DNA from: Selaginella moellendorffii
Taxonomy: Eukaryota > Streptophyta > Lycopodiopsida > Selaginellales > Selaginellaceae
Assembly (NCBI RefSeq): GCF_000143415.4
Contig: NW_003314262.1
Span: 534,078-598,077, forward strand
DNA: 64,000 nucleotides
Direction: 5' to 3'
Under the pieces are notes generated by a model. The model searched no databases. It was given only the letters and a program-made list of their open reading frames with translations, and was not told the origin of the DNA. Below are positions 11,701-21,296 of the stretch, one piece after another. Within the stretch, counting starts at the first letter, position 1. Every line of letters begins with the position of its first letter. Both the position numbers and the translations under genes were made by a program.

Positions 11701-12660
11701 TATAATATTGTCTTGTTGGTATAAATCTATTGATGAATTCATGATATATGCCTACATTACAACCTTTTTTAATCATATAAAACTAATGCCTCACAAATTT
11801 AGCACCTACTAATATAGTAACCAACTACTCGATAACAAGAGCAAGAGTTGATAATTTCCCACCATGTCCTTGCATGATTCATGGGAATATTAATCCAGAC
11901 ATGGTTAAAACCTTCCTCTATTAGTATTATATGGTACACCCTTCTCCAATTTGTATTCACCACCTGCATATATTTATACAGTGTTGGTTCTTAAATAGTT
12001 TGTAAGATAAGCCATGGTCTTTGTGTCCAGAATCTTCAAGTGCATCCATACGTGTAATGCTGTTGCACTAGCAAATCCCCTCAACCTCAAAAAAATATTA
12101 AATTCTTACAAGAAGTACCATAATAAAACCCTCCAATTCAAAGATTCATCCACTCACCACTGGATTGTCACTATTTCCATCTTATTGAAATTGTAGCCGA
12201 ATAGTAACCCCATACGTTTTTCTTCTTCCACTAATACACCTATTCTCAACATTTTCATTTGAGTCCAATCTCACAAATCTAAGCTTTGGGCAAGACTTAC
12301 TCATTGTAAACTTCTTTAGTTAGTGCCAAAATCCAAACCAATTTAGCTACCATAACAACCTGCCACACTATTGAAATTAAACAACATGGCTAAGAACAAC
12401 TCCTCAAGAACTTTAAGTCACACTTAGACAATGACAATGATGATGAATGAGATGACCTATAAGTCATCCATGCCACTCACATGTGAATCATTTCATAGTC
12501 ATGTACCATTTGAAATACCTATATGCTTATTTCATTGGCATCTGGACTCTGCCCTATTGGAAAATGCCACTTGGACTATGCCATGCACAAGTACAATATT
12601 GTATAGGGGATTTACAAATGGCTTTGCAAGGTGCAAATTTATATAAACAGTTGGTTTAGG
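8795..12660. other. Repeat-rich intergenic region, no gene recognised
   Basis: This is AT-rich sequence with only short open frames. At about 10200-10290 a GTAGAAGATCC-like word recurs about every 15 bases. A possible Ty1/copia integrase remnant on the minus strand at about 11470-11600 is listed separately. Confidence 0.5.
11470..11600 (-). mobile_element. Possible Ty1/copia integrase remnant
   Basis: On the minus strand a short translation reads KKAHTIFNTYAQLV, then RPKRMRSDNASKH. This resembles the copia integrase core, in which a K-rich segment precedes an RSDN motif. It is too short and too broken to be sure, and no LTR was found nearby. Confidence 0.35.
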
Positions 12661-12669
12661 AAAAGCTGC

Positions 12670-13150
12670 CATCCTGATAATGGACTGCCAGCTGGCATTT
12701 CAGCTGAAACCCAAGGCACCCTCTTCTCGACTTCCACTACTCTATGTCCAGATTCACCTGAGAAGGTATCATCATCAAAAGATGCTGCGCAAGGAGAAGA
12801 CTCCCAGCCTGGGAGTGTACAATCTCAGTCCGCCCCACACGCCACCAGCCTTCACCATCGCTTCCAAGCCCCACACCGGACTATCCAACTTGGAGAGCCC
12901 CGGACCTGGAGCATACTAAACCCAGCTACTGGCCGATCCAGTCCATCCTACTCCATCCATGCCAAAATTTCCACTGTCGACCGGGAGAAGATCGCTGTGC
13001 CCGGCCCTGGAACTTACAACATCGGCATGAGCCCGCCCTAAACTATGAGCTCGCAGAAGATCAATTTCCCCCAGCCTCGGCATGGGATACAAACCTCTGA
13101 AAGCTCCTTGTTTTGGGTCTTACTCGCACGAGATGGATGAGATAGTCAGC
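12670..13150 (+). pseudogene. Truncated SHIPPO-repeat gene copy
   Basis: This is a broken duplicate of the intact SHIPPO-repeat gene at 15892-17073. It includes the upstream leader (GACTGCCAGCTGGCATTTCA and on), the start MLRKEKTP, and repeats up to the region equivalent to about 16200. It then jumps to the part equivalent to about 16745-16815 (MGYRPLKAP), so roughly 500 bases are deleted internally. The first PGPGAY is changed (SLGVY), a stop follows the second repeat (GAY then TAA at about 12918), and another stop follows the stretch at about 13040. It cannot make a full-length protein. Confidence 0.85.
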
Positions 13151-13627
13151 CTTTCTGGCGCTCACGCACGATACAAAATTAGGATATAGACATTGTTGCA
13201 ACTGAAGTTGACGCTATAGTTCACAGGTCTCGGCGATCCTGGAGTGCTCGAAGTCTTGAGAATTTCCGGGGATGGAAGCCACCTTGTATTTCGTGCCAGG
13301 TTTAAGATTTGCAAAGTGGAAAAACTCCAGGCCTTCCAGCTCGAGATAACCAAATTTGAAGAGCCGATTCTCCTTTTCCGCGACGCTCTTCGTTTTCCTC
13401 GTAATCTGGTGGCTACCCCAGCGCAGGATTGAGCTACGATCCTCTGCGGAGGGACGCGGCCGCCTCGATCACAGCCGTGTCGAAGGAATCGGGACTCGAC
13501 GTTCCTGCGATTTTGATCAATCCAGCTCGAGATCCTGGATTGACACTAGCATTGTTTGGTTGATCTCTGGAGGATGCGATAGACAGCTCAAAGCGGACAC
13601 TGGTAATAATACGCTAGCGCGACTTGA

Positions 13628-15394
13628 ATGAACCACAGAGAATGTGTGAGACTGATCGAGTCTTGCAAAGATCTGGCAGCGGCGAGGAGCGCGCATTCCT
13701 CGATCCGAGACACCATCGCTGGCGATGCATTCGTCTGCAACAAGATGATCGAGATGTATGGCCTGCGCTGCGCGAGCGTGGAGGATGCACGCCGGCTCTT
13801 CGACGGCATGCCAATCGACATGAGAAATTCCCACACCTGGGTGCTCATGATCTCCGCTTGCTACAAGAATGGCCGCCTCGACGAGGCGCGATCGATCTTC
13901 GACGCGATGCCGAGCCCAAATCTCATCGCATGCAACGCGATGATCTCCGCGCATTCCCATGCTGGGGATCTACCGGGCGCCGACGAAATCTTTCGATCCA
14001 TGGCGATGCACGATCTAGTTTCGTGGACGGCGATTCTTTCGGCCTACACGCAGCGAGGAGAGATCACTGGAGCAGCGGCAATCTTTGAGGCAATGCCGGA
14101 GAGGGATTCTATCGCCTGGACCGCATTGCTGAGCGCGCATGCCCAAAAGGGGCAACTGGAGCGCGCGCTGGAGATCTTCCAGTCGATGCCGCAGAGGAAT
14201 CTGGTCTCCTGGACGGCGCTGCTGGTTGCGTCCTCCGCAAGCGGCGAGGTCGAGCGCGCGGCGGCGATCTTCGATCGAATGCCGCAGCGCGACTGGATTG
14301 CCTGGAACGCGATGATCTCCGCCTACGCGCAGGGCCAACGATTGCGCGACGCCAAGAGTCTCTTCGACGCTATGCCACAGCAAGATCTCGTCTCTTGGAA
14401 CGCGATGCTAGCCGGCTATTCGCAGAACGGCCATCTCCGAGAGACCGTGGAGCTCTTCCACGCCATGCCCAAGCGCGACCTAGTCTCTTGGAACTCTCTC
14501 GTTGGCGCGTACGGACTGCACGGAGACGTACGGAGTGCCGAGCTGGCTTTTCGTGCGATGCCGGAGTGGAATCTGGTATCTTCAAACTCCATGCTCACGG
14601 CATATTCGCAGGGCGGGAAAATTCAAGGTGCCCTTGCGGTGCTCGACGCGATGCCCGAGAGGGATATCGTGACGCTCAACGCGATCGTCTCGGCGTTTGC
14701 AAGCCAGGGTTTCACGGATGAGGCGAAGAAGATCTTCGATGCGATGCCGGAGAGGAATTCTTTGTCATGGAGTGCTCTGCTCGTCGCCTATGCCGCTGCC
14801 AGTGGCGCCGAATCCATCGATCACGCCAGGTTCGTGTTCGATTGCATTCCAGAGAGAAATATCATCACCTGGAACTCTCTCCTCTTTGCTTACACCCGCC
14901 AGGGCCTGATGATCGCCGCCAAGAAGCTCTTTGACGGGATTCCAGAGCGAAATCTCGTGTCCTGGGGTGCGGTTCTCTCCGGATTGGCTCGCAGCGGCGA
15001 TCACTCCTCAGCGATCGAAGCATTCCACGCCATGAAACTCGAACATCTCCCCGATGCAACGAGCATTCTCTCGGTTTTGATTTCATTCAGCCATGACGGC
15101 GATCTCTTCCAAGGACGGAGATTGTTTCTGTCGATGGGGATGGATTTTGGCGTGGATCCAACAAAGGAGCACTATTGCTGCTTGATTGACATGCTGGCTC
15201 GAGCATCATTCTTGCATGAGGCAAAAGATCTCATTCGAATCATGCCCTTTGTTCCCACTGCTCGCGAATGGGTGTGCTTGCTTGCGGCATGTAGAAGCCA
15301 CAAGGATGGAGCTATGGCAGCAGAGCATGTTCTTGTTAAGGATCCAGGACATGGAGCAACATATGTAGTGCTTTCAAACATCTATAAGGAATGA
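13628..15394 (+). CDS. Pentatricopeptide repeat (PPR) protein, short-motif array
   Basis: This is an intron-less 588-residue protein made almost wholly of tandem PPR motifs of about 31 residues, each ending near a (F/L)DAMPERDLVSWNA-type sequence with spacing typical of S-type motifs. The array runs from about residue 40 to 500 and is followed by E-like sequence (about 500-586, with REWVCLLAACRSHKD) ending in ATYVVLSNIYKE. The normal E/E+ and DYW domains are absent or cut short. PPR proteins bind organellar RNA one base per motif; PLS-class members guide C-to-U editing, which is very abundant in lycophytes. A target cannot be named. With no DYW deaminase domain it would need a partner to edit, or it acts in another RNA step. 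The ATG at 13628 was chosen because motif-like sequence starts soon after it. It sits between a broken and an intact copy of the SHIPPO gene. Confidence 0.92.
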   Translation: MNHRECVRLIESCKDLAAARSAHSSIRDTIAGDAFVCNKMIEMYGLRCASVEDARRLFDGMPIDMRNSHTWVLMISACYKNGRLDEARSIFDAMPSPNLIACNAMISAHSHAGDLPGADEIFRSMAMHDLVSWTAILSAYTQRGEITGAAAIFEAMPERDSIAWTALLSAHAQKGQLERALEIFQSMPQRNLVSWTALLVASSASGEVERAAAIFDRMPQRDWIAWNAMISAYAQGQRLRDAKSLFDAMPQQDLVSWNAMLAGYSQNGHLRETVELFHAMPKRDLVSWNSLVGAYGLHGDVRSAELAFRAMPEWNLVSSNSMLTAYSQGGKIQGALAVLDAMPERDIVTLNAIVSAFASQGFTDEAKKIFDAMPERNSLSWSALLVAYAAASGAESIDHARFVFDCIPERNIITWNSLLFAYTRQGLMIAAKKLFDGIPERNLVSWGAVLSGLARSGDHSSAIEAFHAMKLEHLPDATSILSVLISFSHDGDLFQGRRLFLSMGMDFGVDPTKEHYCCLIDMLARASFLHEAKDLIRIMPFVPTAREWVCLLAACRSHKDGAMAAEHVLVKDPGHGATYVVLSNIYKE

Positions 15395-15891
15395 GTATAA
15401 TAATTTTTGTTTCATTTCTTTTTAACAAGTGATTATATACCAATTTTTAATTCATGAATCATAACAAATGAATAGCTATAACTTGTTTCTCGAAATGATT
15501 GTTTTAATGTTATTAATGTAGGATCAAGTATCTATTATCTTCAATGGTTAACATAGTGCTGACAATGTATTTCCATATTATATTCTCATTATCAAAATCC
15601 ATAAAAGAAGCATAAAAGTACTTAATGTCTTAAATTGCAACCAGTTAATGTTGCTCTAAATTGTTTATTTATTTGCTGTGTCGTCCTGCTTTTGTCCTGA
15701 GTCCGTATGCTTTGTTTACCATGATGACCTGGAAGATGAAAATTAACTACCCTGACGTGGACTGCCAGCTGGCATTTCAGCTGAAACCCGAGCCCAACTA
15801 CCAAGCACAGCATTCTTTTCGGCCGAAGGCACCCTCTTCTCTCGAGTCCACCACTCTCTGTCTGAGACGATATCACCACCAAGCGTAAGAG

Positions 15892-17073
15892 ATGCTGCGC
15901 AAGGAGAAGACTCCCGGCCCGGGAGCCTACAATCTCAGCGTCCGCCCCGTGACACCCACGCCACCGGCCTTCACCATCGCTCCCAAGCCCCACACCGGAC
16001 TGCCCAACTTGGAGAGCCCGGGACCTGGAGCATACTACCCAGACACTGGCCGATCCAGTCCATCCTACTCCATCCATGCCAAAATCTCCACTGTCGACCG
16101 GGAGAAGATCGCTGTGCCCGGCCCTGGAACTTACAACATGGAGCACCTGGTTACTCATCCCAATGAGCCCGCCTACACTATGAGCTCGCGGAAGATAAAT
16201 TTCCCCCGTGGAATCAGCCCCGGCCCCGGACAGTATAGTCTTCCAGGCAGCATGACTGGCCCCTCGTACACCATTTCCGGCAAGAGGCATCCTCACGGCT
16301 GGGCGGATAACCCTGGGCCTGGAGCTTACAGTCCCGATAACCGGCCGAAAAGTCCCTGCTATACCATGGGTTATCGGACTGGAAAGGCCGTCTTGAACAA
16401 GAATCCTGGACCTGGAGCATACAGACCCACCGAAGGAATTCAAGGACCAGCGTATACCATGGCTTACCGGAAGGCAGACAAAGTCGAGAGAAGCCCCGGC
16501 CCTGGACAGTATCAAGTTGAGTCCGGCTTGTCTCAAGCTCTTCACAGGCAGCCGGCATATACAATGCTCGGGCGAGCGAGTTCCAGGACGAGGAACCTTA
16601 ATCCCGGGCCCGGGCACTACAACGCGGAGCAGCGCTCCAACAGTCCTTCATACACCATTGGAGGTAAGAGAAGAGGAGGAAATGGAAAGCCAACACCCGG
16701 ACCTGGAAGTTACGAGCATACTCGGCCTCGGACGACGCCAGCGTACACCATGGGATACAGACCTCTGAAAGCTCCTCGTTTTGTTGGACCCGGTCCCGGG
16801 TCTTACTCGCCGAGACTTTCGGGAGGCCCGGCCTTCAGCATCCTGCACAGAAAAGGTGGTGGTCCAAAGAACGGGACCCCAGGACCTGGAGAATACGGTC
16901 AAAACAAAGCGACGGCTAGAAACGCACCTTCTTTTTCGATTGGAAGGAAGCTCGACAGAGACTACGACCGAAGGAACAACGGGCCCGGACCGGGACACTA
17001 CAGAGTCCGTCACCAGGATGGCGGTCCAAAGTTCAGTATGCACAGTGGAACGCAGAGATTCAACTATTACTGA
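15892..17073 (+). CDS. SHIPPO-repeat (outer dense fibre 3 / STPG-like) protein
   Basis: This is a 393-residue, intron-less protein with twelve PGPGxY repeats spaced about 25-35 residues (TPGPGAY near the start, GPGPGHY near the end), each followed by an (A/S)(Y/F)(T/S)(M/I)-type segment such as PAYTMGYR. This is the SHIPPO/ODF3/STPG pattern of axoneme-associated proteins in sperm flagella and cilia; related proteins include microtubule inner proteins. In a plant it would fit motile sperm (inference). The start is the ATG at 15892: an in-frame stop lies just before it at 15886-15888, and the broken copy also keeps MLRKEKTP. The upstream leader (15750-15890) is also conserved in the duplicate. 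It converges on the CAP-G2 gene, with 197 bp between the stop codons. Confidence 0.9.
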   Translation: MLRKEKTPGPGAYNLSVRPVTPTPPAFTIAPKPHTGLPNLESPGPGAYYPDTGRSSPSYSIHAKISTVDREKIAVPGPGTYNMEHLVTHPNEPAYTMSSRKINFPRGISPGPGQYSLPGSMTGPSYTISGKRHPHGWADNPGPGAYSPDNRPKSPCYTMGYRTGKAVLNKNPGPGAYRPTEGIQGPAYTMAYRKADKVERSPGPGQYQVESGLSQALHRQPAYTMLGRASSRTRNLNPGPGHYNAEQRSNSPSYTIGGKRRGGNGKPTPGPGSYEHTRPRTTPAYTMGYRPLKAPRFVGPGPGSYSPRLSGGPAFSILHRKGGGPKNGTPGPGEYGQNKATARNAPSFSIGRKLDRDYDRRNNGPGPGHYRVRHQDGGPKFSMHSGTQRFNYY

Positions 17074-17270
17074 GAGCAAAAAATGAAGTTGATGTACAGC
17101 TTAAACATAAAAGAAGTCTGTTGGTTTGTTCTGCATGCAATAGCCAAGTTTGTGTAAGTGAATAACAACGAAAGCTAGTTTTGAGCATTACCTGAGTATA
17201 TGGAGCCAATTCACCATTGACTCGCCTTCTCGAGGTCAGTGTAAATGGTAAGACAGTATGCTACATGCCA

Positions 17271-20200
17271 TTACTTTTCGCATGGCAATAGAACCTCCTT
17301 CACAAGCAATATTGTCGCTTGAAATCTCTCGTCATCCATAGACGAGAGCCTGTTGTAAACCCTTGTGAAATCGTCCTGGAGTGAGCCGCTCAAGCTGGCC
17401 TTGGAGCGCAATATCCTCCGACATATTAGATGCACTAATCCAACGCCTTCGTCGTAATCACTGCCTTCGAAGCACGAGACTGTATGTCGTGCTAGAAGGC
17501 AAACGAAGGCTTCCTGTACTTCTCTACTGGCTTTCGGAAGAGCCTTCAGAATGGATTGCGTCAGATCGACACTCCCAACCTGGTTGTCCGGATTCCCATC
17601 GTCTCTTGTCCTGTTATTTTCCTCGGAACCTTCAGGAGCCTCATTCGATGCCGCAGCTACATGCTTGACCCAGGCGGGGACAGTTTCCGTATCCGACGAG
17701 TCCACCTTCTCTGAAACTGCAGCAACGATATCTGGAATCCACTTCCTTAGAGCCGGTAAAAGTGAAACGCAGCTTCCCACGTTGTGTTGCTCGATGACGG
17801 CGAGAGTATCCAGGACGTCATGAGCAAGCGTTGGTTCCTCAGCGTAGTGTGGACCCCTGTCCCTTCTACACAGGAAAAGAAGCTTTCCTGTATATGATGC
17901 CGAAGCCTTGAGACAAGGTAGTATTTCCTGTAAGTATTCTTCTGCTGCTCCGCCTCTGACCACTGCTTGGATTGTCGTAAAAATTGAGCAAGCCAGGCGC
18001 ATCGTCTTGGAATGCAGAGTTCCATTACTTGAAAGTCCAAGGTTCAAAGCTTCTAAAACCGAACGCAACGTTGCCGATGCCATTTTCATTGCATGAAGCG
18101 GATAGACAGAAATATTTCCTGAAACAATAAACATGAATGATGAATAAAATAAAAGTAACAAAGAAGAAAAAGAGACCTTGTAGTGTCTGCAGCCGGTCAA
18201 GCATTTCCAGTGCCAAGTTAATCAAATCTTCCGAAACGTCTTCAAAGCCGTCCTACAATACAAATCAAAGATGGATTAGATGTTAGCAGGCAGGCACTTA
18301 CCAAAGGATTTGATACTGGAGTTGTGGTGGATACGTCCACCCGGTGTCTCTTCCTTCTTCCCGTTGAGGTCCTCACGTTCCCGTCTTTCTTCCGCTCGAG
18401 GCAAATATGAATCGTCAAATTTGCGTAAGCAGTAATCGCTGACGATATCAGTCGGTGATTGGTGACCGTCTCCACATTTTTCATGCAGTATTCCGCCAGC
18501 TGCCTCAGGCGAGAAATAAGATCCTGCAGATCGCGGTATGCTAGCAACGCTTTCCTCGTGTCACTTTCGGCCAGAAATATTTGTACGTGCCAGGCCGCTC
18601 CAACAGCAGCAGTAAAAAGTGTGTCGCAGTTTTTCTGTCTCGGACTGCTTCTAGTCTTCACCCTGCTGGCTTTGGCCTTTGCGTTTCTCCTGGAAGAGCC
18701 AGGCTTTTCTTGTAGTGAAGTGTTCTCACGGAACCTCGCAAGCTTGTCTACAAGGGAGCCGGCTAGATCTTCGAAACCTCCCCAGGAAAGCACAAACGAG
18801 TTGCCAGCCCTGATCTCGTTGGAGGAGTCCAAAACGGTGAGATCCTTTGCCGAAGTTATAACAAGGTCCCCGCAGTACTTTGCAAGCTCTGGGATGTCCT
18901 TGGCAGGAAGCGATGAGGCAAGCCTGACGATGGAGCTCCGTGTTTGGGATGTAGCCGCTACTCCCAGTAGAGACATGAGTAGCTGTCCAGTCAGATGGGA
19001 TCCAACCGCGATCTTCCACTGTCCCAAACTGACTAAGCTCATTCCCAGCTCTGATACTGCAAGTAGTACACCTTCTCGATGTTCTTGATCCAACTCCGAA
19101 TCCGGTAGAGCTAGGCCACAAAGGAACTTCAGGAGCTCAAAAAGTGACTCGGCAGGGACTCCTTCAGCTGAAGCGTAAGAGCAAAATCTTGCACCGGCCG
19201 ATGGAGAACGCTTTATGAGTGTGCAGCATCGGTTGCATGCCTCAACTATACGAGCTTTGGTCGGAAAGTATGATGGTATCAGCAGCCTCGTAAGTCGACG
19301 TGCAACGGTATCGCAGTCATCCGCAAGCATAGACAGAAGCGAGTCCAAACGCGCCACCTGAGATTCAAATTCAGTTTCTAAGTTTTGATGACAAATTTGA
19401 TTACGAACCTTGTGAAAAGGAATGCCTCGTATACCTTTGACCGCCAAGAGAAGATCAACGGCAGCTGTTCTTACTGTAACTGCGGGATCGTTTAGCATAG
19501 GAGAGAGTCGCGGCAGCAGTATCTTTAGTATATCATGACTGTGAGGATTCTCCAATAAATAAGTCACCCCTTCCAAAACCGCTAGACGTGCACTGCTGCT
19601 GCTCTGATCACTTGGAATATCATTCACGATTTTGGTGAGGAGCTTGGCGGTATTTGCTGCAGGTATGATTTCCCAGAATAAACGTAAAATTCTGCACGCA
19701 CCTTCGACAGTAACACTTCGTACGTCAGGGCAAGGATCTAGCAGAAGTTTCTCTATAAGTGCAAACTGCCTCTCGATCAATGCTTCTTTTTCCTCCTTGG
19801 ACGCCTCGGGATGTTGAAGAGGGAACATGTCGATCAATAAAAGAATAGCATTGCGCCTGACGTTGGAATTCGCCACCTAGGAGATGAATGCGCTAGATCA
19901 TGCCAGAATGAGAAGCAACCAAACTTACTTGTAGAGAACGGAAAAGCAGTGGCTCTTGAAGGCGAAAGAGCATTCCCTCGACACCAGCTTCCGCCCTCTG
20001 GGAAATGAATCCTTCTAACACTTTTCTGCAAGCCGAGCTCAAAGTCTTGCTAGCCGCATATATCGCTCCTTCCACAAGCACCTGTAAGCACGAGTTCTCG
20101 ATTTCCACCAAGATCTCTCCGGCCGCTCCCTTCCAAGCCCGATATAAAATGTCTCCATAGGCCTCCAGTATCGACTTCCTCCCAAACGGGATCTGCGAAT

Positions 20201-21008
20201 GCATGAGCGCGTTGAGTTCTTTGACGAGCTGAGGATTGAGTCCAAACAGGAAAGAGATGAAACGTCGACCCTCTGCGGAGCGCAGAAACGCTGGAGTGAC
20301 CACCGACCGGATGAGCAAGTGCCTCAGATCCTCTATACTGCCGTCGAGGAAGTCAAAGAGAAAGAAAGCCTCCCTCACAGCATACACGCGATGAACATCC
20401 ACTTTGCGGTTGGAAGTGAGCGACCTTGACATGAGAAATGGCAGCGACTGTGCGATGAGCGACTCCTTTCCATCAAATCCTTCTCGCCACCACAGCTCGC
20501 AGAGCTCGGAGATGGCGTCCTGGAGCTCGGGGTCATCCTCCAGCACAACTAGTTTCTCGTGAAGGCCTTGAACCACTGGAAGTAGCCGAGCCGGATGAAA
20601 GAATTTCTTGCACTGCGAGAGCCCAGCTTGCAAGAGAAGAACACAGCCTCTCAATCCTGCCATAACCCGCTGCCGACTAGAAGGAATCCCTCGTTCCTCT
20701 TCCCTGTGCCCAGCCAATTCTTCCTGTCTCTTTCTTTTCCTCCTGGGAGGCGATGGCGTCTTGAAGTAATCGGCCTCTCGTGGCCCAGCATCAAAGCCTG
20801 CCTCGAGACACCGTAATCCCTGCTCTATGCCCCTAAGAAGCGCCTCCGCCAACGCGATCGGGCCAGCGCCCGAGCTCATGGAGAGTAGGGTTTTGGCCAC
20901 CGATTTGCTCACCCGGACCTGATTCCCCAGGATCTGCGCGACGAGCTTGCCCGGATCCTCCTCCATACCCCTCGCCACGGCCCCGGCCACTGAATTCCTC
21001 CTTGTCAT
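17271..21008 (-). CDS. CAP-G2: Condensin II complex subunit G2 (CAP-G2)
   Basis: This is a non-SMC HEAT-repeat subunit of condensin II, which compacts chromosomes in the nucleus. Five exons are predicted on the minus strand: 21008-19929, 19876-19409, 19357-18302, 18252-18177 and 18118-17271. All introns are GT-AG, about 50 bp except the first (52) and the fourth (58), and the joined frame is 1175 residues. One 51-base intron (19408-19358) is open in frame, so it could be mistaken for coding sequence. The N-terminal part carries the condensin II non-SMC region (around LHEKLVVLEDDPELQDAISE and CELWWREGF). The HEAT array follows, with VRRNAILLLIDMFP and PCPDVRSVTVEGACRIL typical of CAP-G2. A basic stretch (SSRRNAKAKASRVK) lies in the middle. 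The length is slightly below that recalled for flowering-plant homologues. The ATG at 21008 opens the frame; a second ATG 14 codons on (MEEDPGKLV) is an alternative start. Confidence 0.88.
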
Positions 21009-21296
21009 CGCAAAATCCCGGGCACTCTACGCTCACACTCGCATTCCTTTCTCATACCTCCGCCGAGATTCTCGCGCTCCTGCCCTCCAAGCCCAGACCT
21101 CAAGCCCTAAAGCCGTGGAACGAATATTCGATGGACAATTTTCAAAATGTTAACGGAACATTTTGTACAAGTCCGTACGAACAAGAGAACTTCACCATTA
21201 GGAAAAAAGCCTGTATATAGTTAAGTTACACTTTGCGCTTTTGCTTTCTCTGTACAAAAGGTGGCGCCGCCCATTTTTTGTTCTTCGTTTCTTCTT

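Noticed and set aside
13517-14383. Minus-strand frames opposite the PPR gene (13517-13960 and 14015-14383)
   Set aside because: They are periodic antisense shadows of repeated PPR codons, with no motif of their own.
15622-16617. 331-codon minus-strand frame opposite the SHIPPO gene
   Set aside because: The antisense of PGPG repeats is naturally free of stops. The plus strand carries the recognised repeats and also has a matching duplicate.
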